Shown here: piece after piece, positions 50,263-61,672 of the stretch
Layout of the letters: each line of letters begins with the position of its first letter
How positions within the stretch are numbered: the stretch's first letter is position 1
DNA from: Halichondria panicea
Taxonomy: Eukaryota > Porifera > Demospongiae > Suberitida > Halichondriidae
Direction of reading: 5' to 3'
Length of the DNA: 64,000 bases
Assembly: GCF_963675165.1 (NCBI RefSeq)
Contig: NC_087379.1
Coordinates: 8,028,339-8,092,338, forward strand
Position numbers and translations under genes: made by a program
Notes under the pieces: generated by a model
Databases searched by the model: none
Seen by the model: the letters and a program-made list of their open reading frames with translations, nothing else
Told to the model about the DNA's origin: nothing

Positions 50263-52227
50263 GTGATCTGGTAAAGCTCACGCTGACCACGCCCATGTAT
50301 AGGATAGCGAAGGCACTGGCCACACCTAAATCTGGACTAGAAGTGAAAGATCGAATCTGGCTCAAAATGACCATTCCTAAATCCTTTATTGGTAAGTCAA
50401 TATCTCAACCCCACACACGTGTGAAGTGTAAGGCTGCTGATTACTATTTTGTAGCATCTATGTAAATATTGTGATCCTTCCCGTAACTGTGCCCTTTGAT
50501 AATTAAAACTTCACACGCCACGCTGTGACACACGCATACCTCTGCACCACAAAAGCCTAGACGTGTGGCTATGGCTGCCCACATTATAATTATACCAAAT
50601 AGCGGGTAATTTTTGTGGGCAAGCTGACCTCGACGAAATTTTACCCACGAAAACCTAGGCGTGGTTTATTGGAAATCACGTACAGTGCCTGTAATGAAGC
50701 AAAAAATGACATTTTAGCTAATTTTTCACCCCACGAAAATTACCCGCTATACGGTAGTCGATATCTATAACTGTATCCATCATCCCCCCCCTCTCCCGTG
50801 TAGGCTCTGACCTGGTGGACTGGTTGCATACCAATGTGGATGGATTCATCGATCGCCGCCATGCTAGGAAGTACGCCGCTCTCATGCTCAAGCATGGTTT
50901 CCTACGTCACACGGTCAACAAGATCACATTCTCTGAGCAATGCTATTACGTGTTTGGGGACTTCAAGGCAGCTGCCAATTCACTGCCCTCAGGTAAGTAC
51001 TTGTACACACACAGTGTGATGCTATGTACATACATGTAGAGGTATAGGGTAGTGCTTTTAATAACATGGATGTGAGGGGCTCTTAAATAAGCTGAAAATG
51101 AAATTATCGATAATAATTATAGTGGAGTACAACTGTAGCCATTTGTACTTGCTAAGAGGCTCTTGTGGCCATCTTTTTGTAACTCTGACAAATAAGTTGT
51201 GTCAGGAGTAACCTATTCCTAGGTCCTAGCTGACAGCATAAATATCACTACTTTAATATTACTTGTTGTATGTCTCATAAATTAGCGTGTGAGAGATTTC
51301 TATATAATTTGTATTCACACAAACTCCTCCTCCTTCAGAATTCAGTCACCTTGCCCTCAGCAATGACTCGGGAGACGCGGACACTCTGGGTCCGTTGCCA
51401 GGACAACACGGAGGCTGGGGTTCATCTGATGGAGAGTTCTCTGTTGCATACGAGTATTACCAGCACAAGCAGCCAGGGCAGATGTCCAACTCCAGCAAAT
51501 CAAGCTCCCCATCTCCTGGTGAGTGGTGATTGAACCATCTAGCTAGTATCAGGATTTACTACTGTTAATATTCTTACATTGTACCCTTCCTTTCTTCCTC
51601 ACTATCCACCACTCTCTCTCCTTTTATTTCTAAGCAAGCCACTTAAGTATACACTGTACATGTATATACTAGCCTCGATCCCAGGCCTCTTGGTGAAAAG
51701 AGGCCTGGGATCGAGGCTAGTATAATATTCGTCTTCTTGAAAGTGGCCTGGAATCGGGGCTAATATTATTATACTGTCATATACATGTATAGTTCACTTC
51801 TGTTACAACCCCGCCCCCTTCCTCTGCAGGAGACAAACAGCAGATGTATGCTAGCAGGTCATCTGGTAGCAGCTCCGCCAGTGGCACCTCTAACTCTCAA
51901 CAATCTCGTCAACAACGCCCCTCGAGCGGAAACTCTAACTCTAATAACCGTGGCAACATGGCTGTTCATCCGTACAATCCTAACATACGTCGTTCACCAT
52001 CAATAAGCTCGTCAAGCGAGTTTACGAGTGTCTCCCAGCAACAGATGCCCCCACCCCCGCCATACCAACATCCTCAAGGAGTTGGGGTTTTTGTGGAGCC
52101 GGACCGAGTCAGTGTACGTAGCGACCATATCGGGAATCTAGGTGTGACTGCTCATCTTGCCAACAGCAGAGAGAGCTTCCAACAAGCACTGGATAATCCC
52201 TGTGAATATTTCATTGATGTTATGTAG
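43815..52227 (+). CDS. DVL: Dishevelled (Wnt signal transducer)
   Basis: Dishevelled relays Frizzled signals to the beta-catenin and planar polarity branches. Fifteen exons (starts 43815, 45691, 46175, 46556, 46828, 47213, 48199, 48511, 49050, 49538, 49794, 50263, 50804, 51339, 51830) join in phase to 675 aa. The DIX domain begins METKVIYY-like ([12 protein letters not shown]) and includes FGVVKEE and NGRVVCW. A basic His/Arg-rich linker follows, then PDZ ([44 protein letters not shown]) and the post-[14 protein letters not shown] carries [20 protein letters not shown] and [15 protein letters not shown]. The C-terminus [10 protein letters not shown] matches the conserved NPSEFFVDVM of DVL. 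Two internal acceptors (49050, 50263) end CA microsatellites. All family domains are present. Confidence 0.96.
46020..46170. repeat. ~30-bp tandem repeat in a Dishevelled intron
   Basis: Five copies of CCAGTAGTTGCCTACCACAC plus a CTCTCCCC run, ending at the acceptor of exon 3. The pyrimidine-rich units may serve as the polypyrimidine tract. Confidence 0.85.
47932..48122. mobile_element. MITE, family 2, copy 2
   Basis: Ends ACCATATAGCGGGTATATTT and AAATATACCCGCTATACAGT, flanked by TA, in the Dishevelled intron before exon 7. The interior palindromes include TTTTCGCGGATTA. Confidence 0.85.
48682..49049. mobile_element. Inverted-repeat element family 1, copy E, fused to a (CA)n tract
   Basis: 48682-48983 has the family arms (GATTTTCTGAAAGCTTAGGA on the left; CTAAGCTTTCAGAAAATCAT on the right, ending GGCAGCTGAAAG). 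It is followed at once by a (CA)n run to 49049, whose last AG is the Dishevelled exon 9 acceptor. Confidence 0.8.
50208..50262. repeat. (C)n(CA)n tract at a splice acceptor
   Basis: A poly-C run then a CA run, ending ACATAG at the acceptor of the first DEP exon of Dishevelled. Confidence 0.85.
50594..50755. mobile_element. MITE, family 2, copy 3
   Basis: Ends ACCAAATAGCGGGTAATTTT and AAAATTACCCGCTATACGGT, flanked by TA, in the intron before Dishevelled exon 13. The shortest of the three copies. Confidence 0.85.
51665..51724. repeat. Perfect 27-bp-arm hairpin (TAGCCTCGAT family)
   Basis: TATACTAGCCTCGATCCCAG plus GCCTCTT faces its exact reverse complement across a 6-nt loop. A partial third arm, GGCCTGGAATCGGGGCTA, follows at about 51744. 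It lies in the last Dishevelled intron. Confidence 0.85.
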
Positions 52228-53141
52228 TGATGTAAGCCCTGCACATGTGTAGCTATAGCAATTAATAGCAATTAAAACTTCAAAAAAGACTGTTTAGATA
52301 ATTATTGCATCATGTATCATTAGCTTACACTAACTGTTATTATAGATCTTTAGTTACTAAAACTGAATTTCTGTATACAGTATATATTATTTTTTCACTG
52401 TTTTTGAACTCTGGGTTTTTGTTTACTCCAGGGAGGGAGTCGCCAGCCCTGCTCACTGCACCACAAACTGTCCTCTGATCTGTTCAACAACTTTATGTAA
52501 GCAAGTTCCTCTCGTAGCAGCTGTACACGCAGTTAGTGTGTGTGCAGGCAAGTACTTTATTATTGGACACTTTAAAATGTATTATTATTATTATTATTAT
52601 ATTGTTTTGTTACATACATTCGTATTGTTGTTGTACATTATTATATTTGTTGAGTCAGCCAATTTTCTACCATGCACCTTTAATCTCAATAATTATTTAG
52701 AAATTGTTGATCAATCGCTAGCTGCATGTCTTGTAGGTTATGAGTGAGTGTTTGCATGCGTAAGGAAGACACCACTATATAAGTTTTGATCTTACAAGTA
52801 CATGGGAATGAACACTGAGCCGTGAAGATACAGTCACTGTGATAAGGGTCAGGTACACAGAACACCCTGAGGCTGTGTAATTATTGACAGAATGCATGCA
52901 TGCATGCATGTACATGGTTTATTACTTTAGCTGATCATTAAGCTTTTTGGCACGCCTATATATAATAATAGTTAATGAATTGTACAAAATAATTGGGCAA
53001 AAATGTATATAGCATAATTCAAGTGATGAAAACGTAGAATAATTATAGCAATTAATTAAGTGACTTGTTATAAAGAATTCACAAAAATATATTATACCTG
53101 TGTAATGTTAAGAGTGTAAAATAATCGTTCGCTAGTTGTCC
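52228..53141. other. Convergent 3' region
   Basis: AT-rich interval between the stops of Dishevelled (+) and the ankyrin-Roc-COR gene (-). No gene seen; probably two 3' UTRs and a short spacer. Confidence 0.6.
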
Positions 53142-56100
53142 CTATTCAAACCACACCTGCAGTTTACTGGGGGCATCCCCCACGTTCAATACTGTGTGCC
53201 TCCAGTGCTGATTCAGCACAACGGGCGTGGAGGCACTCGTTCGTTCGGCAATGTGTAGCCGTAGCCCTGGTAACCAACAGTCGCACAAAAACTGTAGATT
53301 AGATCTGAGGAAACGCAGCACTTGTGGACAGACGCTCTCCAACGTAGTACAGTCGTCTGATAGCGATAGGTGAAGCTTCGGGTCCACTCCGCTGTTTGTA
53401 GACGAGTCAATCAACCGTGAAATGTTATCTGATGGCATAAGATCGGTCTGATCCCCTATTAGGTGTGCTATGCTTGAGCAGGTGGGGGAGAACTCGTATT
53501 GTGCTTCTTTCGACTGACAAGTTGAGCAGAAATGGGTCACGTTTGATTGCACAAGACAAGCAATTGAAGTGTGCTCCTTCCACAGAATGAGATGGTGTGT
53601 GGAGTTGAGTCGAATGTGGGCCATTTGGTAGTAGAAGGTCGGCTCGTACTGACAACTTCGTACACAGCGTACTACAAGCTGGGTGAAGATAGCAATAGGA
53701 AGGGCAGACTCTCCGGCCGTAAAGTAGAGGGGGGTGGGGTCTGTATCCATGGGGATGTAGAACGGATCGGGGGCTCCAACTACGACCATCGCCGGTAGAT
53801 AGTACGAATTTTTCTCGTGCAGTGAAGGATGACAACAGATAATGTCCATGCAGTTAAGAATGAACAACATTTCGTTCCAGTGCCTCTGGCCCATGCGTGC
53901 ACAGCGGTAGGCCAGACTCAGCATGTCCCTACTGATCACTCCTTTCTTGCCGAGCTTCGTGAATGCATTCTGTACCTCCGGAGTGACCCAGTTGCCGGGA
54001 TGGGAGGTGATGATCGAACCAAGCGACGAGGCCAGCCATTGTGGACGAATAATCACCAACTTGCTCAACTCGGGATGTCGATAGAAGAACACAATCGTGC
54101 CCATATCGTGAAACTGAGAGAGAACCGGTAGAATACGAAGTGGCCCAGTCATCGAACAATGCTCGCTGATGTACTTTGAGAGGTCATCGTACAGAAGTAT
54201 CACTTTCTTTTGCTGCTGTAGACCACACAATAGTTGCTCAAACTTGACCCACTGAATCGGAACCTCGTCACAAATGTACGGCATCTGACGAGCCAAATAG
54301 TCGACTTCACGACGCAAAATATGGTGCCCACTGTAGTGAAACTCTTCGTCCAGCTCCTCGCTGCTGTTGAAGATTGTCTCCGAGTGGTTGCTCACTCCAA
54401 CAGCTGTCGGATTTGAGTACTCGACCAAATGCTTTTGGTATGTTTCGAAAGACTTTCGGTCGAAAAACCGGACAAAATCGGTTGCAGACTCCTGGCCTTT
54501 ACCGGCATCGATCTTTGTGCAGGTGATGATGATGGGTGGTAGCACTGGTGTCTTGTTGGTACACTTGAAAGGTAAGGCTGGCGTCTCTTTAGTGTGGGCA
54601 GTAGCACATCCAATCCAACTTTCCAGTACTTCGGCATTCGTGGGGAAAGATCCATCAACGTTTCGGAGATCCTTAGATTGATAAGATTCACACACATCGT
54701 CTAAACCATGAGTGATGTCATAGGCAGTGATGAAAATGGAGCGATCGGAATAGAAGAAGGGTACAAAGTTCAACTGCAGGGGATCACCTGATGCGTCCCA
54801 CACGTTCATCATGAGGCGATTTGAGTTGAGCTCAGAGCGATCTTGAAACTGTTCGTCTCCAACCGGCCATCGAATTATCATTCTCCTCAGCATTTCTGAC
54901 GGCATTTTCTCCGCTAGTAATCGCGATGGCTCTCGTGTCGGACGAATAAAGTTAAAAAGTGGCGGAGGAGGAGACTCGGCCTTGGCCTGCTGCTGTGAGC
55001 TCTGACTGCTCTCCTGGCGGTTTGCAGCCGAAGGTGTCAGGTTTAGCCGGGGTTTCATGATAGGAGAAACACGTCCGTTGGTGGAGGGCGGGTCGGCCAG
55101 GAGGTAGCTGTCTGGAGAGTCAGGGCTGGTAGTGGGAGTTATTTCTCGGTCCAGTTCAACTAGACGACTGATTCGATCGTCGTCTTCTGAGGGTTCTTTA
55201 ATACGCACACCAATCGTCGTCGATGGGTTATCATTTACGTGTACTTCTTCCTGCCATTGGACAGTTTCGTTTCGTTTCGTCTCCTCATTGGCTGGATTTG
55301 GTGGTGGTTGGTGTTTTGATACTACCCCGGGAGTTTTGCGGAGTATTCCTCTGATGCTGACCTCTGATCCCTCACTGCTAACGGAGGTGGGGCTAGATGG
55401 GGACGAATGGTCGGAAGGGGGTGTGTCAGTTGCCATGGTTTTGTTGTTGGGTTCAGCAGAGTTAGCGAGGAGGCTACTTGATGATAGTTCAGTGGGAGAG
55501 GGCTTGTTCGGGATGATACTATCCGTGGCGTTGAAATTGACCGATTTTGGACGTTCTTTCTCCTTTTGGAAGCCCATGGATTCTATCATCTCATCTTGAA
55601 CAACCTGAGCATGCAAAGAGAACAAGTCAAAACATCACATCTTTGTGCCTATAATAACATACATTCTAATACAATTGTTCTAACTACACACTGGCATACA
55701 ATCACAGATCCCATGTAGATTAAAAGTCTTATCCCCAAAATAGATTTTCTAGAGTACTAGAGTCGGCTCTGTAACTAGTGAAAACTTAGAAGGAGCTCTT
55801 TCAGTTGGTATATGCCAAATTTGGAATGAGTTAATTTTTGGAAAAGAATGAGTGTGGTCGCACTCCTGATTGGTCGCCACTCCTGATGTGGTATTTATCA
55901 CCGAGAATAGACCTTTGATTTTTAACACATCATCTGAAAGGCCTCTCTCTAAGCTTACAGAAAATCATAAAATTTATGTTATTGTACCAACGGAACTAAA
56001 GTTATGGCCGTTCAAAGATGCTCTGTTTCAGAAAAATACCATGGGCTAGCTACTAGAACAGAATGTACAGTGAACTGAATGGCCTCCTACGGCTTCTGTC

Positions 56101-56529
56101 AATATAAACAACAGTATACAATTACTGATCCACTAATCCAGTCTCAAAGAACATTAGAAGCTCTTAACAACCACAAAACAAAATCCATTACTGACATTTT
56201 TTCAATGAAACTGTATCCACCACAAAAATAGCACTGATATTGTTTCTACATGCCTTACAGTATTCATATGTGCTCCCAGAGGCATTACGCACGTGCACTC
56301 ACCCGTGGCTGCCTCAGGAACTTGATCACATAGTCGATGATGCTGTCAATGTACTCGAGATTGAGGCGATGGCTGTCGTCCTTTGTTGCCGGTTGTTGGA
56401 CCCACTCCCTGTATTGTCGGAACGTTATTCGTGTGGTGGATGGGTCTGCCCAGATACCAGAGCTCGGGCGCTCCTGGGGATTATACGGTTCACCAAACAT
56501 GGTCTTCTTGAGACTGGTCTTGCCTGAGG

Positions 56530-56596
<67 letters not shown>

Positions 56597-57124
56597 GTTG
56601 TGTGGGTAATGATCTAATAATATCAATTCCATGATTGAAAGTATAACCATGCAGCTATTGCCAATCAATAACAAACATAAAGCAATTGATATCAAATACT
56701 AAAGATCAAAAGATCAAAAGATATACACAGGCACCAGAACATGGCTAAATCATAACAGCTGCACACACACACCCCACACACACACCCCACACACACACCC
56801 CACACACACACACCACTTTCACACCACACACCCCACACACACACACCACTTTCACACCACACCCCACACACACACACCACTCCCACACCACACACACACA
56901 CACACCACACACACCCCCAAACCACACCACACACATGTATACCTGTTCCCCTGGCTCCAGTGAGGACAATGCGAGCCTTGGACTCGGTGTGACTGGCGTA
57001 CTTGAGTGCTCTGATGTAAGCACGGATCAGCTCCTTCTCTCTGCGGTTCATCTCCTTGATGGCACTATCGGCTGTAGAGGGTGTGAAATATTGTCATCCT
57101 TTGTTCTCTGATACAAAGATGGTT

Positions 57125-57157
<33 letters not shown>

Positions 57158-58138
57158 CAGGAGTGCATGAATACAATTACTTGTATATAAGTCCCTAACC
57201 GCACGAGTTCTATAATTAGAACATTGGGACTAAAAGTAAATTGATAATTGATAACTGGAAAAAGTGGCAAATGAAATTGTTTAGAAAACTTACACAATCT
57301 CATAAGATGAAACCTAAACTGAAAACAAACAATAAAGAAACCCACCAAACACACCCTCACACCTCACACACACTCACACCCACTCACACCTCACACCCAC
57401 TCACCATGTTGTTGCTCCACGTTGAGGAGCAGTCTCTCTGCCTCCAGCTGCTCAAACTTGCGAGCCACCATGTAGGGGGTTTCCCCGGCATTGTTCTCAA
57501 TCAGGCGGTCGGCCCCTGCCTTAACGAGGATCTCGATGAGCTCCTTGGAGCCGTGCTTGGCTGCATGATGGAGAGCAGTGTAGCCGGCATCATTCTGTGA
57601 GTCTACTGTCTCTGGGTCCTGATCACGCCCTGTGAGGGTGTGTGAGGTGTGAGGGTGTGTAGTGTGAGGTGTGATGGTGTGAGGGTATGTGGTGATGTGT
57701 GTGGTGTGAGGGTGTGTGTGGTGTGTGAAGTGTGAGGGTGTGTGTGAGGGGGTGTACAAAGCAAGAAAGGGCAGTGTGGAAAGAATTAAAGTACAGAAAA
57801 CTATATATAAAAAAGCCATATTTGAATATACTTGCAGTGAAAGTGAAAGATGTATTTAACTCACCGACTATAGCACTGACAGATGCCACATGACCTCCCA
57901 CAGCTGCTCGATGGAGGCAAGTCTCACCACGGTTGTTCCTGACGGTTACAGAGGCTCCAGCGGCTATCAACATCTGACAGATTTCCCCGTTGCCAGCCTC
58001 GGCTGCGAGATGCAGGGCAGTGTCGCCCCACTCGTTGCGGTGGTTTAGCCGAGCTCGGCAGTTCTTGGACTGGAGAAGGTGACGTACAATGTCCGTGTTC
58101 CCATCTCGAACTGACGAGAATAGATCAAACGTTGTCAT
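53142..58138 (-). CDS. Ankyrin-Roc-COR (Roco-type) GTPase
   Basis: Five phase-consistent exons (58138-57865, 57629-57405, 57071-56943, 56523-56303, 55604-53142) give 1103 aa. Residues 1-165 are ankyrin repeats (GDTALHLAAEAGNGEI, GETCLHRAAVGGHV, GYTALHHAAKHGSKEL). A basic linker leads to the P-loop GARGTGKTSL (~205-214), split by an intron. A ~270-residue Ser/Pro-rich, probably disordered insertion precedes G3 (WDASGDP, ~550) and G4 (TCTKID, ~645), so the Roc domain is unusually extended. The COR region follows (VIIRPQWLASSLGSIIT), with the typical hydrophobic core and several Cys. No kinase, LRR or death domain is visible, unlike LRRK or DAPK1. Roco proteins work as GTP-switched scaffolds; the partner is unknown. 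The ATG at 58138 starts the first ankyrin exon. Confidence 0.85.
55755..56015. mobile_element. Inverted-repeat element family 1, diverged copy F
   Basis: Related to copy D at 3371 (shared GGCTCTGTAACTAG, TTAACACATCATCTGAAAGG). Located in the intron before the last exon of the Roco gene. The arms are degraded on one side. Confidence 0.6.
56537..56596. repeat. (GT)n microsatellite near a minus-strand acceptor
   Basis: A long GT run (CA on the coding strand) ends about ten bases before the acceptor of the exon that completes the P-loop of the Roco gene. Confidence 0.85.
57610..57760. repeat. GTGTGAGG minisatellite
   Basis: Irregular repeats of GTGTGAGGTGTGAGGGTGTG, directly intronic to the second ankyrin exon of the minus-strand Roco gene. 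Related CA-rich tracts fill 56760-56930 and 57355-57400. Confidence 0.75.
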
Positions 58139-58905
58139 GACCACTAGCACTTGGTCTGTTGTTGTGGGAAATATAGTGTAATCTTATATAGCTAATCATT
58201 GTGTATGTCTATGTAGCTAGGGATTTGATAGGTCTGTACAGACACCTGTATCTGGTGTACTGTGGCCCTATACTGTGCAACTGTAGACTACTTAACATAT
58301 TATAGGGAAATTTGATACCACCAACTTGCCAAATAGTAGCCAAATTAAATAGTATTGAGCTAAAGCTAGCTACGGTTTATTAGAATTTGCCCATACACAC
58401 AAACGCATGCATCAGACCTCAAGTTAAGGCTATTGCTTACGTTTTTGCTCCACTTGAGTAGCTAGCTGGTTAGAAAACAAAGAGAGGTTGTTTCAGTCTC
58501 AACATATTAGGAGAGCAGATTGCAGAGATAGTGCGAGGGGGGAGGGGCTGATGGTCTCTCCACCTATTTAGCAGTTTACTTCCTAAAAAGCAATGCATTC
58601 CAGAAGTACAGAAGGACTGCAACAATTAATTAATATGGCTTTAGTATGTTATTAGGCAGCTAGCTATAGCTCTACACTGTCAGCAACTCGATGATCTCTG
58701 GCCTCGCTTCTAGCTCGGTAAGATAGCCCCCTTTTAAATATATGAGTGAACCTATAAACCAAGGCCTAGCCGGCCCATGCTGCACAGATGTCATGAAGTG
58801 TGCTGGATCATTGAACATAATTGATCACATGAATAGTTGCATGGGTCCTGTCTAGCTAGCTGTGTATCAGTGAGTTATTTTCTCTCTGCAGCATGCAAAT
58901 GAAGT
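58139..58905. promoter_or_regulatory. Divergent intergenic region, Roco / Kelch-like
   Basis: Separates the starts of the minus-strand Roco gene and the plus-strand Kelch-like gene. A strong acceptor-like TTTCTCTCTGCAG at 58879-58891 just before the Kelch-like ATG suggests a 5' UTR intron. No other motif confirmed. Confidence 0.45.
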
Positions 58906-61399
58906 ATGGATCGCCATGGAAAACAACAGCAACGTGTCAAAGCATTATCTGATGGTTCTCTACAGTTTAACTCCAACTACCAATTTGTCGGTTCCTTCAA
59001 AGCGATGTCGGCCATGAGAAAATCCAGAGAACTGTGTGATGTCGTATTGATAGTCGATGGGGAGCCGATTCATGCCCATCGCATTGTCCTCTCATCTCTG
59101 AGCCCGTATTTCAAAGCTATGTTCACCGGTGACATGGCCGAGAGCAAGCAGAGGGAGATAACGATCAACGGCATCGACGCCGATACACTCGAGAGCATTG
59201 TTGACTATGCATACACTGCGAATATCAAGATAACTGAAGACAATGTGCAACTGCTGCTACCAGCGGCTAGCATTCTACAGTTTGAGGAAATCCGACAAGT
59301 CTGCAGCGATTTCATGCTACACCGATTGTCGACCGATAATTGCCTCGGAGTTAGGATATTTGCGGAGATACATGGCTGTCCACACTTAGAATCTGCTGCA
59401 TCTGTATTCTCTCAGAGTCATTTCCCTGAGGTTTCCAAAAAAGAAGAGTTTCTGAATTTCACCGTAGATCAGCTGAAGGAGTTGGTGGCCAAGGATCAAC
59501 TGAATGTGCAGAGCGAATTTGAAGTATTTGAAGCTCTCATGAATTGGATTGAGCAAGACAAAGAAAGCCGTCAAAAGTACATAGCTGATCTTGTTAAGCA
59601 AGTTCGTCTGCCCCTCCTCTCTGTGAAAGAGCTGCTTCAAGATGTGGGCAAGAATCCGTTGGTTCTTGGGGACTCAAAGTGTGTGGAGCTGCTCCTAGGG
59701 GCAGTGGAGCATCACCTTCTGCCAAGTGCCATCAAGGTTTGTTTATTATGTGTGTTGATGCACATTTATTGTGCTTTGGGGAATTGCACACTCAAAGAGT
59801 GTTTTATCTAGAGGGACAACAATTATGTGCTTTGCTTAATTAGGTGTGACATGTACACTGTATATACATGTTTACATTGCATTTGGATAGGTATTTGGTT
59901 GATCTTAGCTCCCCACATCCAAGGGTAAGTCATAAGGCTTGCAACATGCACACTGAAGCTGCATATGTTTCATAACAATCCCAGCCATGTGGATAGCCCA
60001 CTCATTAGCACCCCCAGGTCATATTGTACTGTATGGCCTCAGGGCACCTCTGGAGCATGCAGCTGCTCCTATTGTCTGGGAGCTGCCTGGTGTCTTTGTG
60101 TGTCACTTAATTAGTTGTTTGTGCCCTAAACCTGTTTACCTGGACCCCAATTAGTCCCTGTGGTGTTGTTCTGAGATCTGTAGACCTGATGAGGTTTTTC
60201 CTCTTGGTCATGTTGAGGGCAGCTCTGTTAGTAACCTGCTCTTGTTTGAGGTCTAGTAGACCATGCACTGACATCCTTTATCATGTTGTACCATTATCAC
60301 ATCATTCAGATGTGGTTATAAGGTAGCTCTCTAAATGAGATTTAAGCCAACCAACTCTATCTTTAGGCCATCAAGTCAGTACTTTCCCACTTTGAGCTCA
60401 AAGTGGGAAAGTAAACCTCAAAGCAAAAACTTGAAATTCTAGACACTAGTGTGTATGTCAGTGCATCCAAGCCTATTTATCGTGATTAATTTTTTGTTTT
60501 CACTGCAGGCAGAACAGAAAATCAACCCAAGGAACTCCCCTAAGAAGCTGTTTGCCATTGGCGGCTGGGACGGCGCCACCGCTATTGAGATTGTCGAGTA
60601 TTACGACACTGAAACGGGGCTATGGGAGAATGGACCGTGTACTATTGCTGCTCGTAATGGAGTCAGTTTGGCTGTTCTGGACGACAAATTGTATGCCGTG
60701 GGCGGGCATAACGGGCAAAAATTTCAGCAATCTGTGGAAGTGTACGATCCTCGCGTGAATGCATGGCAGTACACCGCCTCGATGAAACATAGACGAGCGA
60801 GTTCAGGGGTCACAGGTCACAGAGGGTACCTGTACGCTGTGGGGGGTCAAGACAGCAGCGTGAGATTGAAATCTGTCGAGAGATACGACCCGGAAAACAA
60901 CAGCTGGCAGTGTATGATGAACATGAACATGCGGAGGGATAGCCCTGGAGTTGTGAGTCATGGCGACTATATTTACGCTATCGGAGGCTGTCATTCGTGC
61001 ATGTTTTTAGACACAGTTGAGAGATTCGATCCAAAGGCTAATCAGTGGATCTCCGTGCAAAGTATGTCTCATCGCCGTAGCGCTGTTGGTGCCGTCTCAA
61101 TGGGCAGTTTTATTTACGTTTTCGGAGGGCACGACGAGCAGAATAACCTCTGCACTCTGGAGCGGTACGACCCCTCCACGGACGCGTGGGCGACGCTAAG
61201 TCCGATGAATTCTACTCGAGCAGGAGTGGGCGGGGCCATCTTAAACGGTAAGATAGTTGCCATCGGCGGTTTCGATGGAGTTGAACAACTGAACACTGTC
61301 GAGGAATATTGTGTGGAGACTGATAAATGGCGTTACACCACTCCAATGAAATACGAACGAAGCTATGTCGGAACTGTCACCATGACTAAAATTGTTTGA
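58906..61399 (+). CDS. BTB-BACK-Kelch protein (Cullin-3 adaptor type)
   Basis: Kelch-like proteins bind CUL3 through the BTB domain and present substrates held by the Kelch propeller for ubiquitination. Two exons (58906-59736, 60509-61399) give 573 aa, the usual family length. BTB is at ~30-135 (LCDVVLIVDGEPIHAHRIVL, SPYFKAMFTGDMAES), BACK at ~140-245 (STDNCLGVRIFAEIHGC, EFEVFEALMNWIEQD), and six Kelch repeats run from ~290, each with a GG pair followed by Tyr and Trp (LYAVGGHNGQ, YIYAIGGCHS, IYVFGGHDEQ, IVAIGGFDGV). Closest in style to KLHL2/3/17/20, but the exact orthologue cannot be set by eye. The second exon is frame-continuous from ATCAAG into GCAGAACAG. It converges with the next gene, 273 bp between stops. 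Confidence 0.93.
60380..60413. repeat. Perfect 34-bp palindrome
   Basis: TACTTTCCCACTTTGAG joined directly to its reverse complement, centred on GAGCTC, in the single intron of the Kelch-like gene. It has no loop. Confidence 0.9.
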
Positions 61400-61672
61400 C
61401 TTTATAAGTAGTTTATATAATTTTTTCTGTGTTTCTACATTCTCATTTCTTGTTTCTCACACATCAATCAACTCACAAATTATTATTTAATTGATTCAAT
61501 TTGCCACAAAAAATGATAGTATTGAAAGCATGCTGCAGACAAGAAACATGTAGGTAGGTAACCATAACAACGAACATAATTATGTTAGAAGCCATACGAA
61601 AGCAAAACAATATATAAATATTGGTGCACGAAAAATAGTCACGATCGAGTATTCAATATTACTTTATTCTTA

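Noticed and set aside
59386-59640. Minus-strand ORF inside the Kelch-like exon
   Set aside because: Antisense of the BACK-domain coding sequence; no family features.
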